44,882 nt of DNA from Bacillota bacterium (GTDB taxonomy: Bacteria > Bacillota_E > Sulfobacillia > Sulfobacillales > JAIMBI01), in assembly GCA_021828405.1 (NCBI GenBank), contig JAKARZ010000013.1:1-44882 (forward strand), written 5' to 3'. A program made the position numbers and the translations under genes. Under the pieces are notes generated by a model, which saw only the letters and a program-made list of their open reading frames with translations, did no database searches and was not told where the DNA came from. Each line of letters opens with the position of its first letter. Within the stretch, counting starts at the first letter, position 1. Shown here in pieces: positions 10,407-18,914 of this stretch.

Positions 10407-12241
10407 TCCCGGGCCATGACGCCGGCCAGCTGGGGGCGGTGCCCGACGGCCAGGGGGGGTGGCGGGTTCGGCTCTGGGCCCCCCGGAGTCTCGAGCCCCG
10501 GCTCGTGCTGCCCGACACCGGCGAGAATTGGGCGATGAGCCCGGAACCGGGAGGGTATTGGATCGCTGAGCTGCACGGCCGGGCGGTGGGTACCCGCTAT
10601 GGGTTTCAACTTACACCCGATGGCCCGGTGCGAGCCGACCCGGCCTCCCGCTGGCAGCCCAATGGCGTGCTGGCGCCGTCAGCGCTTCTGGCCGACGCGC
10701 ACGCTTGGGGGGACCAGGCATGGCGGGGCCTCGACCCCACCGCCCCCGACTTTACGGTGTATGAACTGCATGTGGGGACGTTTACCGACGCGGGCACGTT
10801 TGACGGCGTCATCCCGGACTTGCCGCGGCTGGCGCACTTAGGCGTGGGCGCGCTGGAGTTGCTCCCGGTGTCCCAGTGCCCGGGCCGCTGGAACTGGGGT
10901 TACGACGGTGTGTTTCCGTTTGCGGTCCAGCATGACTTGGGCGGAGCCGGCGGCCTCAGTCGTCTCGTGGACGCCGCGCACCAGCAGGGCCTCGGCGTCA
11001 TCATGGACGTCGTGTACAACCACATCGGGCCCGAAGGGGTGTACTGGGAAGAATTTGCTCCTTATTTCTCCGAGCGCCATCGGACGCCCTGGGGGCCCGC
11101 GCTGAACTTTGACGGCCCTGGCTCCGACGGCGTGCGCCACTTTTTTCTGAGCCACGCGCTTGAGTGGCAGCGGCGCTTTCACCTGGACGGTTTTCGGTTT
11201 GATGCGGTGCACGCGGTGGTGGACCAGACCGCGTGGCCGTTTTGGGAGCAGGTCACCACCCGACTGCATGAGGCCGGCCGGGCCCAGGGGCGGCCGGTGT
11301 GGCTGGTCGCGGAAAGCGACTGGAACGCACCCCGCGTGGTGCGGCCACCGGCGCTGGGCGGGCTCGGCTTCGATGCGTTCTGGTCCGACGACGTGCACCA
11401 CGCGGTGCACGCGGCCCTGACGGCGGACCGGGCCGGGTACTATCAGGACTTCGGCCCCTTCGGCGATGTGGCCACGGCGATGGAGCGGGGGTTGGTCCAG
11501 ACCGGACGGTGGTCGGGCTACCGTGGGCGGCACTACGGCCGTCCGTACGAGCCGGGCGGCGCCCCGCCGGCCTCGACCGTGGTGGCGTATCTGCAGAACC
11601 ATGACCAGGTGGGCAATCGCCCTAAGGGAGACCGCCTGACGGCGCAGGTGGGAACGGAAGCCGCCAAGGCGGCCGCGGGGCTGGTGCTCACGGCGCCGTT
11701 CGTGCCGATGCTGTTCATGGGGGAGGAGTACGGCGAGACGGCCCCGTTTCTCTACTTCGTGGATCATGCCGGCGCCGCCCTCTTGGACGCTGTCCGCCGC
11801 GGCCGCGCCGAAGAGGCCAAGGCGTTTGGGTGGGTGGAGTCCACGCGTGACCCTACGGAAGCGGCGGCGCTGGCCGACTCGCGGCTCACGCGCCGCGAAC
11901 AGCCGGGCGTCGCGGCGTATTATAAAGCGTTGTTGGCGTGGCGCCGGCAGCCGGCGCTGGCCGAGCGGCGACTGGAGGCGGTGGAGGCGCGGAGCAGTAC
12001 CCATGCGGTGGTGGTGGAGCGCCGTGGCGGCGGCCAGCGCTTGGCGCTGGTGTGGGTGCCGGCGGGGACCTCCCAGCCGATCCGCCTGCCTTGGGGGGCG
12101 GGCAGATGGGAGCGGAGATTGGAGTCTGCCGATGCGCTTTATGGCGGTCCGGGCCGGATGCTGCCCGACCGGGTGAGGTCGGACGAACCGGTGTGGGTGC
12201 CGGGGCCCAACTTCTCTATCTGGGAGGCGCGGGAGAGCTAG
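10403..12241 (+). CDS. treZ: Malto-oligosyltrehalose trehalohydrolase
   Basis: Cleaves the terminal trehalose from malto-oligosyltrehalose. It has 612 residues from the ATG at 10403: an N-terminal CBM48-like domain (about 15-105), then a GH13 barrel with nucleophile D267 in HLDGFRFDAVHAVVD, acid/base E304 in WLVAESDWNAP and the transition-state aspartate in YLQNHDQVGNR. A GTG two codons upstream could also start it; the ATG is favoured because it forms the 4-base ATGA overlap with malQ. Its usual partner TreY, which makes the substrate, is not in the window. Released trehalose could feed the TreS-Mak/GlgE route on the opposite strand. Confidence 0.94.
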   Translation: MIPGHDAGQLGAVPDGQGGWRVRLWAPRSLEPRLVLPDTGENWAMSPEPGGYWIAELHGRAVGTRYGFQLTPDGPVRADPASRWQPNGVLAPSALLADAHAWGDQAWRGLDPTAPDFTVYELHVGTFTDAGTFDGVIPDLPRLAHLGVGALELLPVSQCPGRWNWGYDGVFPFAVQHDLGGAGGLSRLVDAAHQQGLGVIMDVVYNHIGPEGVYWEEFAPYFSERHRTPWGPALNFDGPGSDGVRHFFLSHALEWQRRFHLDGFRFDAVHAVVDQTAWPFWEQVTTRLHEAGRAQGRPVWLVAESDWNAPRVVRPPALGGLGFDAFWSDDVHHAVHAALTADRAGYYQDFGPFGDVATAMERGLVQTGRWSGYRGRHYGRPYEPGGAPPASTVVAYLQNHDQVGNRPKGDRLTAQVGTEAAKAAAGLVLTAPFVPMLFMGEEYGETAPFLYFVDHAGAALLDAVRRGRAEEAKAFGWVESTRDPTEAAALADSRLTRREQPGVAAYYKALLAWRRQPALAERRLEAVEARSSTHAVVVERRGGGQRLALVWVPAGTSQPIRLPWGAGRWERRLESADALYGGPGRMLPDRVRSDEPVWVPGPNFSIWEARES

Positions 12242-12301
12242 CGACCGTGGCAGCGCCGGATGGCCGCGAACGTCAGGGGGTCAGAAGAGAGGGGCTTGCC
12301 G

Positions 12302-14722
12302 TTGGGTGAACGCTGTGTCCTGGTTCATGGGCACTTTTATCAGCCGCCACGGGAAAACCCGTGGCTGGAGGCGGTGCAGGAGGAGGATTCGGCGGCGCCG
12401 TACCACGACTGGAACCGCCGCATTACCGACGAGTGCTACGATCCGAACACCGCCTCGCGGATCCTGAACGCGGCCGGGGATATCGAGCGCATCGTCAACA
12501 ACTTTGCGTGGATGAGCTTCAACGTGGGCCCCACGCTGCTGGCGTGGTTAGAGCACGAGGCGCCCGAGGTGTACCGCCGCATCGTGGAGGGAGATCGGGC
12601 CAGCCAAGCGCGGTACGGGGGGCACGGGTCGGCGCTCGCGCAGGCGTACAACCACGTCATTCTGCCGCTCGCGAGCCCGCGGGATCGGCTCACGGAGATT
12701 CGTTGGGGCATTCGCGACTTTCGCCAGCGGTTTGGGCGGATGCCGGAGGGCATGTGGCTGCCCGAAACCGCGGCAGATACCCCCACCCTCGAGGACCTGG
12801 CCGCGGAGGGAATTCGCTTCACGGTGCTGGCGCCCTCTCAGGCCGCGCGGTGCCGGCCCGATGGGGAGGGGGAGTGGCGGGACACGGGAGGCGGCACCAT
12901 CGACCCTACGCGGCCCTATAGAGTGGATCTGCCGTCCGGCCGGACGATCAGCGTGTTTTTCTACGACGGGCCAACCTCGCAGGCCGTGGCGTTCGAGGGG
13001 CTTTTGGACGATGGGGCTCGCTTCGCGAAGCGCCTGCTGGAGGCGTTTGACGACCGCGACGACGCGCAGTTGGTCCACATCGCGACGGACGGGGAGAGCT
13101 ATGGCCACCACCACCGCTGGGGAAACATGGCGCTGTCCTATGCGCTGTCGGTGATTGAGCAGTCGGATCGGGCCACCCTGACCAACTACGGCCAGTACCT
13201 GGCCGAGCATCCCCCCACCTGGGTGGTGGAGATTCATGAAGAGAGCTCCTGGAGTTGTGCGCATGGCGTTGAGCGGTGGCGGGCGGACTGTGGCTGCAAC
13301 ACCGGGATGGCGCAGGGATGGCACCAGCGCTGGCGGGCGCCGCTGCGCATGGCGCTGGACCAACTAGCCGCCACGGCCGCGGCTGCCTACGAGGCGGCGA
13401 CGGCGCCGTTCCTGAAAGACCCTTGGGCCGCGCGCGACGCGTACGTCGACGTGATCTTGGACCGGTCGCCCGCCGTGTTGGGCCGGTTCCTTGACGAGCA
13501 GGCGCGGGCGGGCCTCGACGCGGCCGGACGGGTCCGGGTCCGCCAATTGCTGGAACTGACCCGCCACGCGCTCCTGATGTTCACCAGTTGCGGCTGGTTT
13601 TTCGATGACATCTCCGGTCTGGAGGCCGTTCAGGTGCTGCGCTATGCGGGCCGCGTACTCCAACTGGCCCGCCTCGCCCTCCACCAAGATTGGCGCGGGC
13701 CGTTTCTGGACACGCTGGCCCAGGCCGAAAGCAATCTGCCCGCCTGGGGGGACGGTGCGGCGGTGTATCGCCGCGCCGTGGAGCCGGTGCAACTGGACCT
13801 CCTGGGGGTCGGGGCGCACGCCACCATGCTGTCACTCTTGGAGCCGGTGGCCGGCGGCATTCCCCGAGACGCCACGCATCCGTACTGCTACACGGTGGAC
13901 TGGCACGACCGCCAGGAGGTGCACGCGGCGCGCACGAAGGCCGTGGTGGCCCGGCTCACCGTGCGGTCCACCATCACGGGGGCGTCGACCAAACTGTCGG
14001 GGGCGGCCGTGCACTGGGGGGACCACAACGTGGTGGCCGGCGTCCGTCCGTTTCATGGCGTCGAGGCGTATCGCGCGACGGCGGAGCAGGTGCTGGACGC
14101 GTTTCGCCGGGCGGATGCCGCCGGGGTGATCCATGTGCTGGACCAGCACTTCATGGGCGCTACGTACAATCTGACGCACCTGTTTCGGGATGAGCAGCGG
14201 CTCGTGCTGGCGGGGGTGCTGGCTGACGGGATTGCCGAAGCGGAGACCGCGTATGGCCAGGTGTACGACCGGCAGAGCACCTTGATGCGCTTTCTGGCGG
14301 AGCTGGGGCAGCCGATTCCGGAAGTGTTTCGGACCGCGGCCGCTTATTCCCTCGCGCACCGACTGCGCGGCGCGCTGGGCCGCCAGCGGTGGAACGGCGC
14401 CCACATCCGAGACCTGCTGGCCGAAGCCGCGTTTTGGCAGGTGGATCTGGGGGCCTACGACTGGATCTACACCCTGGAGCAGACGCTGGGCCGATGGGCG
14501 CGGGAGCTGGCCGACCGGCCCACCGACGCCTCCCGCTGGCGCCAATTGGATGAGGAGCTGTCGCTGTTGGCGGATCTGCCGTGGACGCCCGACCTGCGCC
14601 GACTCCAGGACGTCTGCTATCGCGAGTTGGTGATGAACGCCCACGGTGCCCTGGTGGCCGTGGGGGACGAGGCGGCGCGCGCGCTGTCCGCCCGTGTGCG
14701 ACTGGCCTGGCCACCCGATTAG
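12302..14722 (+). CDS. GH57 family glycoside hydrolase with DUF3536 domain
   Basis: About 806 residues. Motif 1 is HGHFYQPPRENPW. The probable nucleophile is the Glu of GMWLPETAAD (residue about 155) and the probable acid/base is the Asp of IATDGESYGHHHRWG (about 263). The rest is the long alpha-helical part annotated DUF3536 in homologues. I chose TTG at 12302: an AGAGGGG site (12288-12294) lies 7 bases upstream, and this places the first motif 8 residues from the N-terminus as in homologues. An in-frame ATG at 12260 has no visible ribosome site. GH57 members act on alpha-glucans (amylase, branching or transferase activity). The exact reaction of the DUF3536 type is not established, and its place after malQ-treZ argues for a role in glucan turnover. 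Confidence 0.88.
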   Translation: MGERCVLVHGHFYQPPRENPWLEAVQEEDSAAPYHDWNRRITDECYDPNTASRILNAAGDIERIVNNFAWMSFNVGPTLLAWLEHEAPEVYRRIVEGDRASQARYGGHGSALAQAYNHVILPLASPRDRLTEIRWGIRDFRQRFGRMPEGMWLPETAADTPTLEDLAAEGIRFTVLAPSQAARCRPDGEGEWRDTGGGTIDPTRPYRVDLPSGRTISVFFYDGPTSQAVAFEGLLDDGARFAKRLLEAFDDRDDAQLVHIATDGESYGHHHRWGNMALSYALSVIEQSDRATLTNYGQYLAEHPPTWVVEIHEESSWSCAHGVERWRADCGCNTGMAQGWHQRWRAPLRMALDQLAATAAAAYEAATAPFLKDPWAARDAYVDVILDRSPAVLGRFLDEQARAGLDAAGRVRVRQLLELTRHALLMFTSCGWFFDDISGLEAVQVLRYAGRVLQLARLALHQDWRGPFLDTLAQAESNLPAWGDGAAVYRRAVEPVQLDLLGVGAHATMLSLLEPVAGGIPRDATHPYCYTVDWHDRQEVHAARTKAVVARLTVRSTITGASTKLSGAAVHWGDHNVVAGVRPFHGVEAYRATAEQVLDAFRRADAAGVIHVLDQHFMGATYNLTHLFRDEQRLVLAGVLADGIAEAETAYGQVYDRQSTLMRFLAELGQPIPEVFRTAAAYSLAHRLRGALGRQRWNGAHIRDLLAEAAFWQVDLGAYDWIYTLEQTLGRWARELADRPTDASRWRQLDEELSLLADLPWTPDLRRLQDVCYRELVMNAHGALVAVGDEAARALSARVRLAWPPD

Positions 14723-14777
14723 CGGTCCACCGCTCCTGGCCGGCCGGGACCCACCGCATGGGCCGAGCCCCTCCTGC

Positions 14778-14783
14778 TATAGT
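14778..14783 (+). promoter_or_regulatory. Possible extended -10 element before the small membrane protein
   Basis: TGC-TATAGT is an extended -10 located 42 bases upstream of the ATG at 14825, just after the GH57 gene. No clear -35 is seen. Confidence 0.35.
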
Positions 14784-14824
14784 AGGGCGTAACTGCTGTC
14801 GGGGGGCTTGGGTGTGGTTTGGGC

Positions 14825-15085
14825 ATGAAGTTGGTCCTGGCCTTGGTGATCGCGGTCATGTCGGCGCTTTTGGGGGCCACCGTGGTGGCGGCGCGAAATC
14901 CGCATCCGGTGCGCTGGACGATGCTCCTGATTTCCGTAGGCATGGGTGCGCTGGTGGCGGAGGGCATCACCGTGGTGTGGTCCGGGCCGCCGGTGTCCGC
15001 CCTGCCCCCCGCCATCGATGGGGTCATCCTGGGGGCTCTGGTGGGCTGGGTGGCGGGACGCAAGCGCCCCGGCCCCCCCGCGTAG
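14825..15085 (+). CDS. Small hydrophobic membrane protein, unknown function
   Basis: 86 residues with three predicted membrane segments (about 2-20, 29-48 and 60-78), each short, and a basic C-terminus RKRPGPP. The start ATG at 14825 lacks a strong ribosome site; a TTG two codons upstream is an alternative. It follows the GH57 gene by about 100 bases in the same direction and converges on the hsp20 gene. I do not recognise a family. It resembles the small glycine/alanine-rich TM proteins often found as lineage-specific genes. Confidence 0.6.
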   Translation: MKLVLALVIAVMSALLGATVVAARNPHPVRWTMLLISVGMGALVAEGITVVWSGPPVSALPPAIDGVILGALVGWVAGRKRPGPPA

Positions 15086-15130
15086 CCTGAGAGGGTCGGG
15101 GCGCGAGAGGGCCTCGCCCTCATCGTGGCG

Positions 15131-15571
15131 TCACATCGGTTTGGTGGATTCCGCGAGCGCGCCGCTCGGCACGTGGATGTCAAGCCGCCGCCGGGGCCCA
15201 ACGGCCTTGGGCATCTCTACCCGAAGCAGTCCGTGATGAAACTCGGCACGGGCGCCGTCCGGGTTGACGGTGGACGGCAGACCCACGGTGAGGCTAAATT
15301 CTCCCTGACGCCGCCCGGTTTCCATCCCGATGCCGTGGCCCGGCCACTGGCCGTGCACGCTGAGCGTCTGGTCGTCGACGTCCAGGTCCACCGCCTTGGG
15401 GTCCACCCCGGGCAGTTCCATCTCCATTCGCACGTGGTCGCTGCCGTCAGTCACCCAGTAGGCGGGCTGGTTGCCCATCGTCCACCCGTCGGGGGTCACT
15501 CGGTTCCACAGCCGTATCATGTCGTCGCGCCAGTGGTCCCAGTCTGTTGGATCCAGCCTCAATAGGGGCAT
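15131..15571 (-). CDS. Small heat shock protein, Hsp20/alpha-crystallin family
   Basis: ATP-independent holdase of 146 residues. The alpha-crystallin domain spans about 42-135: MELPGVDPKAVDLDVDDQ (strands 2-3), GEFSLTVGLPSTV, and the signature ARAEFHHGLLRVEMPK, with the usual short N-terminal arm and C-terminal tail. The ATG at 15571 is preceded by GGAGGTG at good spacing. It follows the ABC ATPase gene by 40 bases on the same strand, so it may be read through from the transporter operon or have its own promoter. No CIRCE-like repeat is seen upstream. Confidence 0.9.
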   Translation of the reverse strand: MPLLRLDPTDWDHWRDDMIRLWNRVTPDGWTMGNQPAYWVTDGSDHVRMEMELPGVDPKAVDLDVDDQTLSVHGQWPGHGIGMETGRRQGEFSLTVGLPSTVNPDGARAEFHHGLLRVEMPKAVGPRRRLDIHVPSGALAESTKPM

Positions 15572-15611
15572 GTCACACCTCCGTCCGCTAGTATGGCGGG
15601 CGGCGGGCCGG

Positions 15612-16970
15612 TCATGCTGGGACGGGGCCGTCGTCGACGGGCGGGTTTGGCTCGGGCAGGTAGAGCGTCTCGGTGTCGGGGTCGTAGTGAAAGAGGTCTG
15701 CGTAGCGCCCCCAGTAGATGGCGGTGCGCAACTGAACTTCGGCATCGTGGACGGAGAAGTGCTCCTCCAAAATGTCGTTGAAGAACTCTTTGACCATGCT
15801 GCGGTTGGCCTTGGAGTCCAGCACCCGCAGGATGAGGCGGAAGACCGGGATCTGCAGCAGCTCGGCGTGAATGATGTCATGCCGCTCGGGACTCTCGGCT
15901 TCGCAGAAGCGCCGCCCCCCATCCGTCAGGATGAGGTCGCCCTCTTCGACGGTGGCCAGGTGAAACAGCTCGGCCGTGTCGGTCACCGGCAGGAGGTCGT
16001 CCACGTCCAGCAGCAGTTCTGACCCTAGATGGTAAAGATCGTCCCGCCCCCCGCGGTCGGCCACGAGCTCCAAGAGGCCGGTGAGCATGGACAGGTGGCC
16101 GGACGGCAGGGGTTTTAAGCGCGGCCGCTCACCCGCCGCCTCGGCGCGCGCCTCCTCCTGACGCGCCTCGGGCGTCTCGTCCCAGCCGGTCACCACCTTG
16201 TACACCTGGTCCACCAGTTGGGTGAACTCGGGTGCCTTGCGGTTTCGGGGATGGGGCAGGGGGACCGGCAGGTCCGCCACGACTCGGGCGGGGTTCTTGG
16301 ACAGGATGACAATCCGGTCGGCCATGAAAACGGCTTCCTCGATGCCGTGCGTCACCATGAGAATGGACTGGGTGGGAATCTTTTGGTCGATCCACAGGTC
16401 CAAAAGCTCCGACCGGAGGTTCTCCGCGGTCAGGAAGTCAAGGGCCGAGAACGGCTCGTCCATGCACAGCAACTCGGGCTCGACCGCGAGCGCCCGGGCA
16501 AAGCCCACGCGCTGGCGCATGCCGCCGGACAGTTCCTTTGGGAAGGCGTCCTCATAGCCATCCAGCCCGATGAGCTCCACCAAGCGCGTCATGCGCTCAT
16601 GGCGCACCGCGGGAGGCACTCCCTTGGCCGCCAGGCCCAGCTCGACGTTTTGGGCCACGGTGAGCCAGGGATAGAGCGCGAAAGACTGAAACACCATGGC
16701 CGCCTTGAGGTTGGGCGCCGTTACCGGGTGACCCCGGTACAGGACGTTGCCGTACGAGGGCTGCTGCAAGCCCGTGACAATGCGCAGCAGAGTGGACTTG
16801 CCTGACCCCGACGGGCCCAAGAGCGCAATAAACTCACCCGGGTGCAGATCCAGGGTGATGTCCTCCAGCACGCGGATGTCGTACCCATCGGGCTGGGCAT
16901 AGGTCTTGCTTACACCGAGCAGGCGCACCAGGGTTTCCTGGGACGTCGCGAGCGCTGTCGTGCGAGCCAT
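15612..16970 (-). CDS. ABC transporter ATPase, NitT/TauT type, with C-terminal AAA-associated domain
   Basis: 452 residues. The N-terminal ATPase (about 12-250) has Walker A GPSGSGKST, signature LSGGMRQRVGFARAL, Walker B LLCMDEPFSALD and switch histidine in MVTHGIEEAVF, most like nitrate/sulfonate/taurine importers. Residues from about 290 to 445 are an additional domain matching the AAA-associated C-terminal domain (PF09821/COG4754 type), with a winged-helix feel. This two-domain ATPase is known to travel with duplicated permeases (COG4986 type), as here. The permease gene lies 135 bases upstream. The substrate is probably a small anion; the sequence does not say which. Confidence 0.88.
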   Translation of the reverse strand: MARTTALATSQETLVRLLGVSKTYAQPDGYDIRVLEDITLDLHPGEFIALLGPSGSGKSTLLRIVTGLQQPSYGNVLYRGHPVTAPNLKAAMVFQSFALYPWLTVAQNVELGLAAKGVPPAVRHERMTRLVELIGLDGYEDAFPKELSGGMRQRVGFARALAVEPELLCMDEPFSALDFLTAENLRSELLDLWIDQKIPTQSILMVTHGIEEAVFMADRIVILSKNPARVVADLPVPLPHPRNRKAPEFTQLVDQVYKVVTGWDETPEARQEEARAEAAGERPRLKPLPSGHLSMLTGLLELVADRGGRDDLYHLGSELLLDVDDLLPVTDTAELFHLATVEEGDLILTDGGRRFCEAESPERHDIIHAELLQIPVFRLILRVLDSKANRSMVKEFFNDILEEHFSVHDAEVQLRTAIYWGRYADLFHYDPDTETLYLPEPNPPVDDGPVPA

Positions 16971-17079
16971 ACGTCACCCCCTCTCCGCCAGCCAGGCGGG
17001 TTCGTCTCCGTGTCACCAGGCCGCCACGCTTCTCGCGGTTCTTGCCAGGGGCTCTCTTTCTCCTGCAGTTGGCTTGCAG

Positions 17080-17107
17080 TTCTTCTGCGGGTTCTTCTGC
17101 AGGTTCT
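17080..17107. repeat. 12-bp tandem repeat, 2.3 copies, next to the permease stop codon
   Basis: TTCTTCTGCGGG, TTCTTCTGCAGG and a partial TTCT follow head to tail between the permease and ATPase genes, reaching into the permease stop region. On the transcribed strand they give two near-identical purine-rich GCAGAAGAAC motifs. Confidence 0.7.
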
Positions 17108-18806
17108 ATTGTAGCGAATAACGGTCGGTCGCCTCGCGGTACAGTCGGCGCCACACCAGTCGGTTCACGAGCACGACCGTCACGGCCAACGAGGCGGTGG
17201 ACAGCAACAGGAGGCCAAACTGGCCATCCAGCGCACTTTTGGAAATCAGCCAGCCCACCCCAAACACATGGTGGACGTGGCCCTGGAAGGAAACGTATTC
17301 TGCGACGATGCTGGCATTCCAAGCCCCGCCGCTGGCGGTGATGAGGCCCGTGATGAGGTACGGGTAAATCGCCGGCAGAATCAGCGTTCGCCACTTGTGC
17401 CAGCCTTCCAGTTGGAACAGGCGGCCCGCTTCCTTCAGGTCCTCGGGGATGGCGCTGGCGCCGGCGATGACGTTGAACAGAATGTACCACTGGGTGCCAA
17501 GCACCATGAGCACGATGGCCGACACGTTGAGTCCGCCCTCAAGGTGCAGCAGCAACGCTACCACGCCGGGGAAAAGCGCGGTGGCGGGCACCGAGGCGGC
17601 AATTTGGATGAGGGGCGTCAGTTTCTGCGCCAGGCGTCGGTTCAGTCCCACGGCCACACCCACGGGCACCGTCCAGGCGACCGAGATCACCAAGCTGGCC
17701 GCCACGCGCCCAAACGTGGCGGCGGTCGCCAGCAGCACCATGCTCCAGGCCGACCAGGCCGTGGCCAGCAGGTGGACGGCGTCCCGGACCAAGGTGACGG
17801 CGGCCACCAGCGACACGCCCACCAGCAGGGTGCGCAGCAGGGCGAGGCCGGCCGCCAGCGAGGGCCGCGGCCGCCGGCGGGGGTCGGGGCGAAACCGCCG
17901 GTCGCTCCACTCGGAGACGGGCGCCCACACGCGATTCGCAAACGCGGCCAAGAGGGCCGAGCGGCGCACCACCCTCAGCACCGCCGAGCGGGCCGTCTCG
18001 CCGCCGACGGTTTCCATCTTGAACTTCTCCGACCACGCGAGCACGGGGCGAAACACCAACTGGTCCATGAGCACGATCACGAGCACCAGTGCGCCGAGGC
18101 CCACCCACTCGGCCACCCAGTTGGCCTGGTTGGCGGCCGTTTGCAGAAACGTCCCCAAGCCCTGCAGCTGGTAGCTCTTGTTGCCCAGGGAAAACATCTC
18201 GGCGGCCATCAGGAAGAACCAGCCGCCGGCCCACGACATCATGGAGTTCCACACCAGGCCGTGCATAGCGTACGGCAACTCCAGGGTCCGAAAGCGCTGC
18301 CAGCGGGTGAGTCCCAGCGACCGGGCCGTCTCGCGCAGATCCTGAGGAATCGTGATGAAGCCGTTGTAGAGGCCGAACACCATGTTCCACACCTGGCTGG
18401 TGAAGATGAGTACCACCGATGCGAGATTGGGACCCAGCGGTGACCCGGGAAACAGCGCGATGAACACCAGCAGAATCGCCGGCAGGAACGACAGGATGGG
18501 AATCGACTGTAGCACGTCCAGGATGGGAATGAGATACCGTTCGGCCCGCGGGTTGAAGGCCGCCTGGTACGCGTAGACTATGGCGAAGCCGAGCGAAAGG
18601 ACATAAGCCGCGAGCATGCGCAGCCACGAGAACAGGGCATCGAGCGGGAGATTGGACCACGCGAGGCTGACGGCGCCACTTTCCGGAGCAAACGTGGCAT
18701 GGTGGGTGATGAGCGTCAGCAAGCCCGCCAGCACGGCCAAGAGCGCGCCGCCCACGATGAGGTCAGCCCACGAGTAGGGGAACGTGGTTGCGCCGGATGT
18801 GTTCAT
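17106..18806 (-). CDS. ABC transporter permease, duplicated (two permease domains in one chain)
   Basis: 566 residues containing two BPD_transp_1 units. Each has an ATPase-contacting EAA loop: IPQDLRETARSLGLTRWQR (about 150-175) and IPEDLKEAGRLFQLEGWHK (about 455-480). The linker between them carries a basic stretch (RRFRPDPRRRPRP) around 280-300. About 12 hydrophobic segments are visible. This is the architecture of the duplicated anion-transport permease (COG4986 type). No substrate-binding protein is encoded nearby, so the transporter either uses a distant one or works without one. The start ATG follows AAGGGAAG. A 26-codon open frame with a stronger ribosome site lies just upstream. Confidence 0.9.
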   Translation of the reverse strand: MNTSGATTFPYSWADLIVGGALLAVLAGLLTLITHHATFAPESGAVSLAWSNLPLDALFSWLRMLAAYVLSLGFAIVYAYQAAFNPRAERYLIPILDVLQSIPILSFLPAILLVFIALFPGSPLGPNLASVVLIFTSQVWNMVFGLYNGFITIPQDLRETARSLGLTRWQRFRTLELPYAMHGLVWNSMMSWAGGWFFLMAAEMFSLGNKSYQLQGLGTFLQTAANQANWVAEWVGLGALVLVIVLMDQLVFRPVLAWSEKFKMETVGGETARSAVLRVVRRSALLAAFANRVWAPVSEWSDRRFRPDPRRRPRPSLAAGLALLRTLLVGVSLVAAVTLVRDAVHLLATAWSAWSMVLLATAATFGRVAASLVISVAWTVPVGVAVGLNRRLAQKLTPLIQIAASVPATALFPGVVALLLHLEGGLNVSAIVLMVLGTQWYILFNVIAGASAIPEDLKEAGRLFQLEGWHKWRTLILPAIYPYLITGLITASGGAWNASIVAEYVSFQGHVHHVFGVGWLISKSALDGQFGLLLLSTASLAVTVVLVNRLVWRRLYREATDRYSLQ

Positions 18807-18833
18807 GCCGCACTTCCCTTCTCGGGATCCGGC

Positions 18834-18914
18834 TCACGTACAGAGCCGAACCCGGTGGCGGTGGCCGAAAGCCGATAGCAACGAATATTCGCCCGTCTGG
18901 GTCGCTCTGCCCAT
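18834..18914 (-). CDS. Possible 26-codon upstream ORF (leader peptide) before the ABC permease
   Basis: On the minus strand an ATG at 18914 sits about 10 bases after GGAGGTGA, a better ribosome site than that of the permease. The frame encodes about 26 residues ending HRHRVRLCT and stops 27 bases before the permease start. It could be a regulatory leader peptide or chance. Nothing in the peptide identifies a sensed metabolite. Confidence 0.3.
   Translation of the reverse strand: MGRATQTGEYSLLSAFGHRHRVRLCT

Noticed and set aside
10838..12004. Long minus-strand open frame opposite treZ
   Set aside because: No domain, Arg/His-rich composition typical of antisense GC-rich frames; treZ on the other strand has complete motifs.
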